A stretch of 64,000 bases of DNA from VXYL01 sp965243175 (GTDB lineage Bacteria > Pseudomonadota > Gammaproteobacteria > Pseudomonadales > Azotimanducaceae): positions 1 through 64,000 of the forward strand of contig OZ251532.1 in NCBI GenBank assembly GCA_965243175.1. Direction: 5' to 3'. Below are positions 49,942 to 59,428 of this stretch, one piece after another; position 1 is the stretch's first letter; each line of letters starts with the position of its first letter. A program made the translations under genes and the position numbers. The notes beneath the pieces are model-generated. The model saw only the letters and a list, made by a program, of their open reading frames with translations, was not told the DNA's origin and did not search any database.

Positions 49942-51738
49942 CTACGACTGGTCGCGGTTCATCTGCTCCCTGATGAGGTCGCCCAAGGTGGTGGGGCCGG
50001 GGCGCTGTTCGGCCTCCTGGCGCTGGTAGTCGCGCTGCGCTTGGCGCTCTTCGTCCTGCTCGCAGGCTCGGATGGAGACGTCGATGAGGCGGTTGCGGCG
50101 GTCGATGCCGATGATCTTGGCGGTGATCTCGTCGCCCACGGCGAGCGCCTGGCGAACGTCGTCCACGCGGTCGACGCGCACTTCGGACGCCTTCAGCCGC
50201 GCTTCGACTTCGGCGGCGAGGCGCACGGTCGCTTCCTTGGTGTCGACCTCGGTGACGTCGCCGGTCACCACGCTGTTGCGCGGATGCGCCTCGATGTAGT
50301 CCGTGAACGGGTCTTCGTCGAGCTGCTTGATGCCGAGCGAGATGCGCTCCCGCGACGGGTCGATGGAGAGGATGACGGAGTCCACCTCTTCGCCCTTGCT
50401 GTAGCGGCGCACCGCGGTTTCGCCGGGTTCGTTCCAGGAGATGTCCGAGATGTAGACGAGGCCGTCGATGCCGCCGGGCAGGCCGATGAAGATGCCGAAG
50501 TCGGTGATGGACTTGATGCGCCCGCTGATGCGGTCGCCGCTGCCGTGGGCGGCGGCGAACTCGTCCCAAGGGTTGGCGCGGCACTGCTTGATGCCGAGCG
50601 AAATGCGCCGCCGGTCTTCGTCGATGTCCAGCACCATCACCTCCACCTGATCGCCAGCCGCGACCACCTTGGTGGGGTGGATGTTCTTGTTCGTCCAGTC
50701 CATTTCGGAGACGTGGACCAGCCCTTCCACGCCCTCTTCGATCTCCGCGAAGCAGCCGTAGTCGGTGAGATTGGTGACCGTCGCCTGCACGCGGCTGCCT
50801 TGGCCGTAGCGGCTGGTGATGTTCACCCACGGATCGTCGCCGAGTTGCTTCATGCCCAGCGAGACGCGGTTCTTCTCGCGGTCGAAGCGGAGGATCTTCA
50901 CCTGCACGTCGTCGCCCACGTTGACGATTTCGCTCGGATGCCGCACCCGCCGCCACGCCATGTCGGTGATGTGCAGCAGGCCGTCCACGCCGCCGAGATC
51001 GACGAAGGCGCCGTAGTCGGTGAGGTTCTTCACCACGCCCTTCATCTGCTGCCCCTCCTGCATGGAGGCGAGCAGGGCTTCGCGCTCGGCGCTGTTCTCT
51101 TCTTCGAGCACGGCGCGGCGGGAGACGACGACGTTGTTGCGGCGTTGATCGAGCTTGATGACCTTGAAGTCCAGGCGGCGGCCCTCGAGGTGGGCGGTTT
51201 CGCGCAGCGGGCGGATGTCCACGAGGGAACCAGGCAGGAAGGCGCGGATGTCGTCGATGTCCACGGTGAAGCCGCCCTTCACCTTGCCGTTCAGCAGACC
51301 CTTGACCACTTCGCTGGTCTCGAACGCCTTCTCCAGCATCTGCCAGGACTCGGCGCGGCGGGCTTTCTCCCGCGAGAGGCGGGTCTCGCCCCAGCCGTCG
51401 TCCACGGTCTCCATCGCCACCCGCACCTGGTCGCCGACGGAGAGCGTGAAGTCGCCGTTCTCGTCCAGGAACTGGTTGCGCGGAATGACGCCTTCGGACT
51501 TCAAGCCGGCGTGGACCAGCACATGGTCCTTCTCGATGTCCACGACGGTGCCGGAGACGATGGCGCCCGGCTCCATCACGACGCTGGAGAGGCTCTCCTC
51601 GAACAGCGACTCGAAGCTGTCCATCGCGGCCATGGCGGAAGGCAAACCGCCGTCGGCTTCCAAGGCGCTCGCCGCGCCGTCAATCGCCGATTGCAGTTCG
51701 GCGTCCAAGTTCTCGATCTCTTGCAGGTTCTCGGCCAT
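49942..51738 (-). CDS. rpsA: 30S ribosomal protein S1
   Basis: Protein of 598 aa with six S1 (OB-fold) domains, for example GTVVDIEKDHVLVHAGLKSEG, KGVVKNLTDYGAFVDLGG, ATVTNLTDYGCFAEIEEGVEG and SGRIKSITDFGIFIGLPGG read in order. S1 binds mRNA and helps initiation. It is about 40 residues longer than E. coli S1, mostly at an acidic N-terminus (residues 1-45). cmk precedes and ihfB follows, the standard order. Confidence 0.97.
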   Translation of the reverse strand: MAENLQEIENLDAELQSAIDGAASALEADGGLPSAMAAMDSFESLFEESLSSVVMEPGAIVSGTVVDIEKDHVLVHAGLKSEGVIPRNQFLDENGDFTLSVGDQVRVAMETVDDGWGETRLSREKARRAESWQMLEKAFETSEVVKGLLNGKVKGGFTVDIDDIRAFLPGSLVDIRPLRETAHLEGRRLDFKVIKLDQRRNNVVVSRRAVLEEENSAEREALLASMQEGQQMKGVVKNLTDYGAFVDLGGVDGLLHITDMAWRRVRHPSEIVNVGDDVQVKILRFDREKNRVSLGMKQLGDDPWVNITSRYGQGSRVQATVTNLTDYGCFAEIEEGVEGLVHVSEMDWTNKNIHPTKVVAAGDQVEVMVLDIDEDRRRISLGIKQCRANPWDEFAAAHGSGDRISGRIKSITDFGIFIGLPGGIDGLVYISDISWNEPGETAVRRYSKGEEVDSVILSIDPSRERISLGIKQLDEDPFTDYIEAHPRNSVVTGDVTEVDTKEATVRLAAEVEARLKASEVRVDRVDDVRQALAVGDEITAKIIGIDRRNRLIDVSIRACEQDEERQAQRDYQRQEAEQRPGPTTLGDLIREQMNRDQS

Positions 51739-51778
51739 GTTTTCCTTGTGTGCTGTGACGTTGCCAACCGACCAACGA

Positions 51779-52459
51779 CTACCCGCCGTGCGGCGAACGC
51801 ATCAACCCGCGCTGCGCGGCGAGGGACGCGATGGCCTTGGCCACGGCGTCGATCGACATCGCGGAGGAGTCGATGGTCACTGCGTCCGAGGCGGCAACCA
51901 AGGGCGCGACGGATCGGGTGCTGTCCGCCCGGTCACGTTGTTCGATGGCTTCCAAAAGGGCGCGTAACCTAACATTCGGCTGACTTGCCTTCAACTGCCG
52001 GTAACGCCGCCGAGCGCGTTCCTCGGCGCTCGCGGTGAGGAAGATCTTCAGCCGCGCGTCTGGAAACACCACCGTTCCCATGTCGCGGCCATCGGCGACG
52101 AGGCCGGGCGGCTGGCGGAAACCGCGCTGCAAGTCCAGCAGCGCACCACGCACCGCGGCCAGCTTCGCCACCTGCGATGCCGCGGCGTCCACCTTCGGTG
52201 CGCGGATGGCCTGGGTCTGCTCCTGATCGTCCACCACGACGCGACCTGGCTCGAAGGAGATGCGCAGCCCGCTCGTCATGGCGGCAAGCGCGCGTTCGTC
52301 CGCCAGCCCGATGCCGCGTCGCAGCGCTTGCAGGCCGACGACTCGATAGAGCGCTCCGCTGTCGAGCAAGTGCCAGCCCAGCTGCGCCGCCACGGCCCCG
52401 ACGGCGGCGCCTTTGCCGGCGCCAGCCGGCCCGTCGATGGCGATGACGTCGGCGGTCAA
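51779..52459 (-). CDS. cmk: Cytidylate kinase
   Basis: Protein of 226 aa. VIAIDGPAGAGKGAAVGAVA (P-loop), HLLDSGALYRVVGL, VADGRDMGTVVFPDA and the LID-like FLTASAEERARRRYRQL are typical of CMP/dCMP kinases. The TTG start at 52459 overlaps the tyrA stop as TTGA. In most gammaproteobacteria aroA lies between tyrA and cmk; it is absent here. Confidence 0.94.
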   Translation of the reverse strand: MTADVIAIDGPAGAGKGAAVGAVAAQLGWHLLDSGALYRVVGLQALRRGIGLADERALAAMTSGLRISFEPGRVVVDDQEQTQAIRAPKVDAAASQVAKLAAVRGALLDLQRGFRQPPGLVADGRDMGTVVFPDARLKIFLTASAEERARRRYRQLKASQPNVRLRALLEAIEQRDRADSTRSVAPLVAASDAVTIDSSAMSIDAVAKAIASLAAQRGLMRSPHGG

Positions 52460-53304
52460 CGTTGCTCGGAATCGAGTGCGCGGCGCACCGCCGCTGCGGC
52501 CTCGATGCGGGTCTGCAATGAGTCGTCATCCCATATCGCTTCGGAGAACCCGCGCAAGGCGAAGATCAGGTCGTCCAGATGCCGCTCGATGTGGGACGCG
52601 TTGGCGCGCAGGATGTCCGTCCAGATGGCGGCGTCCGCCGCGGCGATGCGCGTGAAGTCGCGGAAGCCGCCGCCAGCGCCAGCCAGGGCGTCCGCGTCTC
52701 CGGCGACTTCCATGAAGGCGAAGGCGACCAAGTGCGGCAGATGGCTCACCAGCGCCAAGCGCTCGTCGTGTGCTTCCGGGGTCTCGATGGTCACCGTGGC
52801 GCCGATGGCCTGCCAGTAGTCACGCACGGTGGCGGTTGCTGCGGCGTCGGTTTCCGCAACCGGCGTCAAGACGACCGAGGCGTCGTCGAAGAGATGGCGG
52901 TGCGCGGCCGCGGGCCCGGCGCGCTCGGACCCGGCGATGGGATGGCAGGGGACGTAGTTCGGCGGCAGCGGATAGAGCGCATCGATGATTGGGCGCTTGA
53001 CGCTGCCGACGTCGAAGACCAGCGGCGCCGTCTTCGCGGCTTCCTGCACCCAGTCGGCGACAGCCCCGACCGGCACCGCGATGCAGGCGGCGTCGCAAGC
53101 GACATCCGAGGCGTCGGTGGTTTCGCAACATTCGTCGACGATGCCGAGATCCAACGCTTCGCGCAGCGCCTCCGGGTTGTCATCGATGCCGACCACGCGG
53201 TCGAAGACGCCATGCGCCTTCGCCGCCAAAGCGAACGAACCGCCGACCAGCCCGGTGCCGACCAGCAGCAGGGTTCCGCCGCGCTTGTCCGCGCCGCCGC
53301 TCAC
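52456..53304 (-). CDS. tyrA: Prephenate dehydrogenase
   Basis: Protein of 282 aa of the monofunctional TyrA class. NAD(P)-binding LLVGTGLVGGSFALAAKAHG at the N-terminus, FDVGSVKRPI, CHPIAGSERAGP (substrate loop) and SHLPHLVAFAFM (catalytic His region) are seen. It makes 4-hydroxyphenylpyruvate or arogenate products on the way to tyrosine. GTG 53304 overlaps the hisC stop as GTGA. Confidence 0.93.
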   Translation of the reverse strand: MSGGADKRGGTLLLVGTGLVGGSFALAAKAHGVFDRVVGIDDNPEALREALDLGIVDECCETTDASDVACDAACIAVPVGAVADWVQEAAKTAPLVFDVGSVKRPIIDALYPLPPNYVPCHPIAGSERAGPAAAHRHLFDDASVVLTPVAETDAAATATVRDYWQAIGATVTIETPEAHDERLALVSHLPHLVAFAFMEVAGDADALAGAGGGFRDFTRIAAADAAIWTDILRANASHIERHLDDLIFALRGFSEAIWDDDSLQTRIEAAAAVRRALDSEQR

Positions 53305-54410
53305 CCGCTGGCTTCGACGACTCGCCCGAGCGCTGCGAGGAAGCGCTGGTTTTCCTCCGGCAGCCCGACCGTCGCCCGCAAGTGGCGCGGCATTCCGTAG
53401 TTGGCCACCGGGCGAACGATCACGCCGTGGTTCAGCAGCGCGTCGTAGACCGCGAGCGCGTCGCGTTCGGCGCCGACGTCGAAGGAGATGAAGTTGCCGA
53501 TGGATGGAATCCACTCCAAGCCGAGCGCGGCGAAGCCCTGCTCCAGCTGCGCCATGCCGGAGGCGTTCAAGCGGCGGCTGGTCGCGGCGTAGTCGTGGTC
53601 ATCGAACGCCGCCTCGGCCGCGGCCAGCGCCAGGCTGTTGGCGTTGAAGGGCTGGCGCAGGCGGTTCAGCAGATCCGCGAACTCCGGCGAACTGACGCCG
53701 TAGCCGATGCGCAGCGCCGCCAAGCCGTGGATCTTGGAGAACGTGCGCGTGACGACGAGGTTCGGATGGGCAGCCAGATGGCGCAGGCCATCGGGATAGG
53801 TCGGCTGCTCCACGTACTCGGCATAGGCTTCGTCCAACACCACCCAGACGTCGGCGGGTACGTGGTCGAGAAAGCGAGTCAGCGCCGCGTCGTCCACCCA
53901 GGTGCCGGTGGGATTCGACGGATTGGCGATGTAGACGATGCGCGTCTGCTCATCGATGGCAGCCGCGAGGCCGTCCAGATCGTGCCCCCAAGCCACCGAT
54001 GCCGCACGCTTGACGGTGCCGCCGGCGCCGAGGATTGCGAGCGGATAGACGACGAAGGCGTGTTCGTCCACGACGCCGTTGGCGGCGGGAGCGATAGTCG
54101 CTCTGGCGGCGAGTTCCAGCACGTCGTTGGAGCCGTTGCCGAGGGTGATCTGCTCCATCGCCACGCCCAGCCGCTCCGCCAGCGCCTGCTTGAGGCGATA
54201 GCCGTTGCCGTCTGGATAGCGCGACAGGTCTTCCACCGCCGCTGCCAGCGCCTTGCGCACCAGTGGCCCCGGGCCGCGCGGATTCTCGTTGCTGGCGAGC
54301 TTCACCGCGTTCTCGATGCCGCGTTCCCGCGCCAGTTCCTCCACCGGCTTGCCCGGCTGGTAGGGGCGCAGCGCCGCGACCGACGCGTTGATGTTCGCCA
54401 GCCGCGTCAT
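53301..54410 (-). CDS. hisC: Histidinol-phosphate/aromatic aminotransferase
   Basis: Protein of 369 aa, fold-type I. KLASNENPRGPGPLVRKAL, SRYPDGNGYRLKQALAERL, GNGSNDVLELAAR, IANPSNPTGTWV, VVLDEAYAEY (PLP Asp/Tyr) and the PLP lysine in TRTFSKIHGLAALRIGYG are intact. In this aromatic cluster it likely transaminates phenylpyruvate and hydroxyphenylpyruvate as well as imidazole acetol phosphate. ATG 54410 overlaps the pheA stop as ATGA. Confidence 0.92.
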   Translation of the reverse strand: MTRLANINASVAALRPYQPGKPVEELARERGIENAVKLASNENPRGPGPLVRKALAAAVEDLSRYPDGNGYRLKQALAERLGVAMEQITLGNGSNDVLELAARATIAPAANGVVDEHAFVVYPLAILGAGGTVKRAASVAWGHDLDGLAAAIDEQTRIVYIANPSNPTGTWVDDAALTRFLDHVPADVWVVLDEAYAEYVEQPTYPDGLRHLAAHPNLVVTRTFSKIHGLAALRIGYGVSSPEFADLLNRLRQPFNANSLALAAAEAAFDDHDYAATSRRLNASGMAQLEQGFAALGLEWIPSIGNFISFDVGAERDALAVYDALLNHGVIVRPVANYGMPRHLRATVGLPEENQRFLAALGRVVEASG

Positions 54411-55513
54411 GCGCTGGCCCGCGGATAGGAGCCGAGGTTCTTCACGTCCGTGGCGATGCGGCCGAGTTCGTCGAGCACCTCGGCGATGGCCGCTTCGCTG
54501 CGGTGCCCTTCGAAGTCGATGAAGAAGACGTAGTTCCACGACGACACCTTCGAAGGCCGCGACTCGATGCGCGACAGGCTGATGCCGTGCCGGTGGAAGG
54601 GCTCCAGCACCCGGTAGAGTGCGCCGGGTTCGTTGCGCGTCGCCACCATGATCGAGGTGCGGTCGCGGCCGCCAGGGGCGACGTCTTGATCGCCGATGAC
54701 GAAGAAGCGGGTCTTGTTGTCCGGCTGGTCCTCGATGTTCGCCTGCGCCACCTCCAGGCCGTAGTGGTCGGCGGCGCTCTCGCCGGCGATGGCGGCGATG
54801 CCCTCCTGTGCCGCGGCGATGCGCGCCGCTTCCGCGTTGCTCGCCACCGGCCGCCTCGACAGCGTGGGATGGTTGGCGTCCAGCCAGTGCCGGCACTGCG
54901 CCAAGGACTGCTCGTGGGAGCAGATCTCCTTGAGCGCGCCCACGTCCGCGCCGCGCTTCACCAGCAGCGCGTGGTGGATGGGCAGCTCCACTTCCGCACA
55001 GATGCGCAAGTTGGAGGCCATGAAGCAGTCCAAGGTGTGCTTCACCATGCCTTCGGTGCTGTTCTCCACCGCCACCACGCCGTAGTGGGCGGCGCCGGAT
55101 TCCACCTCACGGAAGACGTCCGCCACGGAGGCGAGGGCGCGCATCTTGGCGAAGTGGCCGAACTGTTTGATCGCCGCGGCTTCGGTGTAGGTGCCGGTGG
55201 GGCCGAGATAGGCGATGGTGAGCGGCTGTTCCAAGGACAGGCAGCAGGAGATGATCTCGCGGAACAGGCGTTCGATGTGCGCGTCCGAAAGCGGCCCTTC
55301 GTTCTCCGCGCGCAGCCGCTCCAGAATCTGCGCTTCGCGTTCCGGCCGGTAGTAGACGGGCGGCTCGCCGTCGTTCGCGGCGGCCTTGATGCGCGCCACT
55401 TCGGTGGCGCAGGCGGCGCGTTCGTTCAGCAGCTTGCGCAACTGCCGGTCGATGGCGTCGATGTGTTCGCGCACCTCCGGCAGGCTGCGCGGCTCTGGTT
55501 TCGCCTCGCTCAC
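54407..55513 (-). CDS. pheA: Bifunctional chorismate mutase/prephenate dehydratase
   Basis: Protein of 368 aa: AroQ-type chorismate mutase (residues ~15-100, EVREHIDAIDRQLRKLLNER), prephenate dehydratase (TIAYLGPTGTYTEAAAIKQF, YGVVAVENSTEGMV, DNKTRFFVIG) and a C-terminal ACT domain (ATRNEPGALYRVLEPFHRHG, ESRPSK) for phenylalanine feedback. GTG 55513 overlaps the serC stop as GTGA. Confidence 0.95.
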   Translation of the reverse strand: MSEAKPEPRSLPEVREHIDAIDRQLRKLLNERAACATEVARIKAAANDGEPPVYYRPEREAQILERLRAENEGPLSDAHIERLFREIISCCLSLEQPLTIAYLGPTGTYTEAAAIKQFGHFAKMRALASVADVFREVESGAAHYGVVAVENSTEGMVKHTLDCFMASNLRICAEVELPIHHALLVKRGADVGALKEICSHEQSLAQCRHWLDANHPTLSRRPVASNAEAARIAAAQEGIAAIAGESAADHYGLEVAQANIEDQPDNKTRFFVIGDQDVAPGGRDRTSIMVATRNEPGALYRVLEPFHRHGISLSRIESRPSKVSSWNYVFFIDFEGHRSEAAIAEVLDELGRIATDVKNLGSYPRASA

Positions 55514-56580
55514 GCGCGTTCGTCCTCGAATTCCGCCATGTAGTCGATCAGCGCGTCCACCGCTGCTTCCGGGACGGCATTGTAGATGCTCGCCCGCATC
55601 CCGCCGACGCTGCGATGGCCCTTCAGGTTGAGCAGGCGGCGCTCCTCGGCGCCAGCCAGAAACGCGGCGTCCAGACTGGAATCGGCGAGGGTGAAGGGCA
55701 CGTTCATGGTGGAGCGGTCGCCAGTCGCCACCGGCGACGTGTAGAAGTTGCTGGCGTCGATGGCGGCGTACAGCTTCGCCGCCTTGCGGCGGTTGACCTG
55801 CTCGATGGCGGCCACACCGCCGAGGTCCTTGAGCCAGCGCAGCACCAGCCCGGCGAGATACCAGGAATAGGTGGGCGGCGTGTTGAACATGGAGCCGTTC
55901 TTCGCCTGCACGGCGTAGTCGAAGATGCGCGGGGTGCCTGGGCGGGCGCGGCCCAGCAGATCCTTGCGGATCACGACGACGCAGAGCCCGGCCGGGCCGA
56001 TGTTCTTCTGCGCCCCGGCGTAGATGGCGCCGAATCGGCTCACGTCGATCTTGCGGGAGAGCAGTTCCGAGGACATGTCCGCCACCAGTGGCGAGGGGGT
56101 CTCCGGGAAGTCGTGGAACTGCACGCCGTTGATGGTCTCGTTGGAGACGATGTGGCAGTAGGCGGCGCCGGGCGTGAGCCGCCAGGTGTCGACACATGGA
56201 ACGTGGGTGTAGGCGGCGGGAGACACGGCGATGTTGACGTTGGCGAGCCGCCCGGCTTCGGCGAGCGCCTTGTCGCCCCAGGAACCGGTGCGCACGTAGT
56301 CCACGGTGTCCCCGGCGCGGCAGAGGTTCATCGGCAGCATGGCGAACTGCTGCGAGGCACCGCCTTGCAGGAACAGCACCGCGTAGTCGTCGCCGATGGC
56401 CAGCAACTCGCGCAGATCCGCTTCCGCCGTTTCCGCGATTGCGATGAACTCCGCCGAGCGGTGGCTCATCTCCATCACCGACAGGCCGCGCCCTTGGTAG
56501 TCCAGAAGCTCGTCCCGGGCCTGCTCTAGCACCGCTTCCGGCAGCGCTGCCGGGCCGGCCGAGAAGTTGAAGGCGCGCAT
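55510..56580 (-). CDS. serC: Phosphoserine aminotransferase
   Basis: Protein of 356 aa, normal length. FNFSAGPAALPEAVLEQA, MEMSHRSAEF, FLQGGASQQFAMLPMNL, VADMSSELLSRKIDVSRF, YAGAQKNIGPAG (PLP lysine in AQKN) and GHRSVGGMRASIYNA are all present. It makes phosphoserine in serine synthesis and 4-phosphohydroxythreonine for PLP. It starts 4 bp after gyrA and opens the serC-pheA-hisC-tyrA-cmk chain, whose members overlap by 4 bp each. Confidence 0.96.
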   Translation of the reverse strand: MRAFNFSAGPAALPEAVLEQARDELLDYQGRGLSVMEMSHRSAEFIAIAETAEADLRELLAIGDDYAVLFLQGGASQQFAMLPMNLCRAGDTVDYVRTGSWGDKALAEAGRLANVNIAVSPAAYTHVPCVDTWRLTPGAAYCHIVSNETINGVQFHDFPETPSPLVADMSSELLSRKIDVSRFGAIYAGAQKNIGPAGLCVVVIRKDLLGRARPGTPRIFDYAVQAKNGSMFNTPPTYSWYLAGLVLRWLKDLGGVAAIEQVNRRKAAKLYAAIDASNFYTSPVATGDRSTMNVPFTLADSSLDAAFLAGAEERRLLNLKGHRSVGGMRASIYNAVPEAAVDALIDYMAEFEDERA

Positions 56581-56584
56581 CCCG

Positions 56585-59368
56585 TCAGTGGCTCACGTCT
56601 TCGCCGGGTACGTCGGCGTCTTCGGCACCGGACACGTCTTCGTCGCCCGGCACGTCGCCGCCAACCGTCTCGACGATGCGCTGCACGCCCACCAGCTTGG
56701 CGTCTTCGGCGAGCCGGATCAGGCGCACGCCCTGGGTGTTGCGGCCTTGCAACGAGACGTCGTTGGCGTGGGTGCGAACCAACGTGCCGTGGTCGCTGAT
56801 GAGCATGATTTCGTCGCCGTCGAAGACCTGCACGGCACCCACCAAATCGCCGTTGCGGGCACTCGTGCGCATGGCGATGAGGCCTTGGGTTCCCCGGCCC
56901 TTTGGCGTGAACTCGCCGACCGGCGTACGCTTGCCGTAGCCGCGTTCGCTGGCGGTGAGCACGCTGCCGTTCTCGGCCGGCACGATGAGCGCGATCACGG
57001 AATGCCCGTCGCCGAGGCGAATGCCGCGTACGCCACGCGCCGTCCGTCCCATCGCCCGCACTCGCGCCGCGTTGAAGCGTGCCGCCTTGCCGGAACTGGC
57101 CATCAGCAGCACGTCGTCTTCCGGCTGCACGATGGCGACCCCCACAAGCGTGTTTCCTTCCTCCAGACGCAGCGCGATCAGCCCGGCGGTGCGCGGGCGG
57201 GCGAACCGCGCCAGCGGCGTCTTCTTCACCGTGCCGTTCGCCGTGGCCATGAAGACGCACGGGCCGAGTTCCTCGGCATCCGCCGCGTCTTCGGCTTCGC
57301 CCTCGGTATCTTCACCAGCCGCGTCCTCTTCATCCGCGGCGCTCGCTTCGGCCACAACCTCTTCGCCTTCCTCGTCTTCGGCGTCGTCCACATCGGCGGC
57401 GCGCTTGGGCTGCGGCAGGATGGCGGTGATGCGTTCGCCGTCCGCCAGCGGCAGCAGGTTCACCAGCGCGCGGCCCTGGGCCGTGGGCGAACCCAAGGGA
57501 ATGTGGAAGACGCGCAGCCAGTAGACCTTGCCGGCGTTGGTGAAGCAGAGCAGCGTGTCGTGGCTGTTGGCGATCAGCAGGTGTTCGACGAAGTCCTCGT
57601 CGCGCAGCCCGGTGGCGGCGCGCCCCGTTCCGCCGCGCCGCTGCGCCTGGTAGACGCTGAGCGGCTGCCGCTTCGCGTAGCCGCGATGGGAGACGGTCAC
57701 CACGGAGTCTTCCTCCGTGATGAGGTCCTCGTCCGTCAAGTCCAGCTGCGAACTCAGAATCTCCGTGCGCCGTTCGTCGCCGTAGCGTTCGCGGATGTCT
57801 TCGAGCTCCTCGCGCATCACTTCCTTCTGCCGTTCCTCGGACGCCAGAATCGCCAGAAGCTCTTGAATCTCCTTGAGGATTTCGTCGTATTCCTCGATCA
57901 GGCGGTCCTTCTCCAAGGCCGTGAGGCGATTCAGCCGCAGTTCCAGAATCGCCTGCGCCTGCGCTTCGGAGAGGTAGTAGAGGCCGTCGTCGCGGCGCCC
58001 GAACTCCTCGCCGAGGTCCTCCGGCCGCACCGCCTCGACGCCGGTGCGCTCCAGCAGCGCCTCGATGGACTGCGACCTCCAGCCCTTGCCCATCAGCCCT
58101 GCCCTGGCTTCCGCTGTGTCCGGCGAAGAGCGGATCAGTTCCACCACTTCGTCGATGTTCTCCAGCGCCACGGCCTGGCCTTCGAGCAGATGGCCGCGTC
58201 GTCGCGCCCGGCGGAGCAGGAACACGGTGCGCCGCACCACCACTTCGCGGCGGTGCTTCAGGAAGGCGTCCAGCATGTCGCGCAGATTCACCGTGCGCGG
58301 CTGGCCGTCCACCAGCGCCACGCAGTTGATGCCGAACACCTGCTGCAGCTGCGAATGGGCGTACAGGTTGTTGAGCACGACGTCGCCGTTCTCGCCACGG
58401 CGCAGTTCGATGACCACGCGCAGGCCGTCCTTGTCCGATTCGTCGCGGATCTCGGTGATGCCCTCGACGCGCCGTTCCTTCACCAGCTCGGCGATCTTCT
58501 CGATCATCTGCGCCTTGTTGACCTGGTAGGGAATCTCGTCGACGACGATGGTTTCCTTGCCGCTGCCGGCGTTCTCCACCCGCGCCCGGGCGCGAACGTA
58601 GATGCGGCCGCGCCCGGTGCGGTACGCCTTCACGATGCCGGCGCGGCCATTGATGATGGCGCCGGTGGGGAAGTCCGGCCCTTGGATGTGCTCCATCAGG
58701 CCATCGACGGTGACGCCCGGGTCGTCGAGCAGCGCCAGGCAGGCGTTCACCACTTCGACGAGATTGTGCGGCGGAATGTTCGTCGCCATGCCGACGGCGA
58801 TGCCAGAGGCGCCATTGACCAGCAGATTCGGCACCCGCGTGGGCAGCACCTCGGGGATCTGCAGCGTTTCGTCGTAGTTGGCGACGGTGTCGACCGTCTC
58901 TTTATCCAGATCCGCGAGCATCTCGCTGCCGATCTGCGCCATGCGCACTTCGGTGTAGCGGGGCGCGGCGGGCGGGTCGCGGTCGATGGAGCCGAAGTTG
59001 CCTTGGCCGTCCGCCAGCGGGTAGCGCAGCATGAAGTCCTGCGCCATGCGCACGATGGTTTCGTAGATGGCGCTGTCGCCATGCGGGTGGTACTTCGCCA
59101 TCACTTCGCCGACGACGTAGGCGGACTTGCGCGTGGGCCGGTTGTAGAAGTTGCCCAGCTGGTTCATCGCGTAGAGCACGCGCCGATGCACCGGCTTCAG
59201 GCCGTCGCGCACGTCCGGCAGCGCACGGGCGACGATGACGCTCATCGCGTAGTCGAGATACGACTGCCGCAGCTCGTCCTCGATGCTGCGGGACAGAATC
59301 TCCCGTTCCGGCCCTTCTGGTCCGCCGGGCGGCGCGGGCGAACCGGGGCCGAGGTCTGCGTCTGACAT
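56585..59368 (-). CDS. gyrA: DNA gyrase subunit A
   Basis: Protein of 927 aa. LDYAMSVIVARALPDVRDGL, the quinolone-determining region KYHPHGDSAIYETIVRMAQ (Ser at the E. coli 83 position, Glu at 87), and the catalytic Tyr in PRYTEVRMA are seen. Six beta-pinwheel blades follow, with a GyrA-box-like RRGGTGRAATGL. About 45 very acidic residues (roughly 660-705) are inserted in the pinwheel domain, and a second acidic tail closes the protein. It is longer than E. coli GyrA (875). Confidence 0.96.
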   Translation of the reverse strand: MSDADLGPGSPAPPGGPEGPEREILSRSIEDELRQSYLDYAMSVIVARALPDVRDGLKPVHRRVLYAMNQLGNFYNRPTRKSAYVVGEVMAKYHPHGDSAIYETIVRMAQDFMLRYPLADGQGNFGSIDRDPPAAPRYTEVRMAQIGSEMLADLDKETVDTVANYDETLQIPEVLPTRVPNLLVNGASGIAVGMATNIPPHNLVEVVNACLALLDDPGVTVDGLMEHIQGPDFPTGAIINGRAGIVKAYRTGRGRIYVRARARVENAGSGKETIVVDEIPYQVNKAQMIEKIAELVKERRVEGITEIRDESDKDGLRVVIELRRGENGDVVLNNLYAHSQLQQVFGINCVALVDGQPRTVNLRDMLDAFLKHRREVVVRRTVFLLRRARRRGHLLEGQAVALENIDEVVELIRSSPDTAEARAGLMGKGWRSQSIEALLERTGVEAVRPEDLGEEFGRRDDGLYYLSEAQAQAILELRLNRLTALEKDRLIEEYDEILKEIQELLAILASEERQKEVMREELEDIRERYGDERRTEILSSQLDLTDEDLITEEDSVVTVSHRGYAKRQPLSVYQAQRRGGTGRAATGLRDEDFVEHLLIANSHDTLLCFTNAGKVYWLRVFHIPLGSPTAQGRALVNLLPLADGERITAILPQPKRAADVDDAEDEEGEEVVAEASAADEEDAAGEDTEGEAEDAADAEELGPCVFMATANGTVKKTPLARFARPRTAGLIALRLEEGNTLVGVAIVQPEDDVLLMASSGKAARFNAARVRAMGRTARGVRGIRLGDGHSVIALIVPAENGSVLTASERGYGKRTPVGEFTPKGRGTQGLIAMRTSARNGDLVGAVQVFDGDEIMLISDHGTLVRTHANDVSLQGRNTQGVRLIRLAEDAKLVGVQRIVETVGGDVPGDEDVSGAEDADVPGEDVSH

Positions 59369-59428
59369 GGGTGGGCGCGAAGCGTGGCGGGCGAAGGGGC
59401 AAGTCTACCACGGCGCTATAATCGGCGG

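Noticed and set aside
48940..51972. 1010-codon open frame on the plus strand
   Set aside because: Antisense shadow of rpsA and neighbours; no start signal, no family, repetitive composition.
59100..59160. Glu at the GyrA position equivalent to E. coli Asp87 as quinolone resistance
   Set aside because: Glu occurs naturally at this site in many bacteria, and the key Ser is retained.
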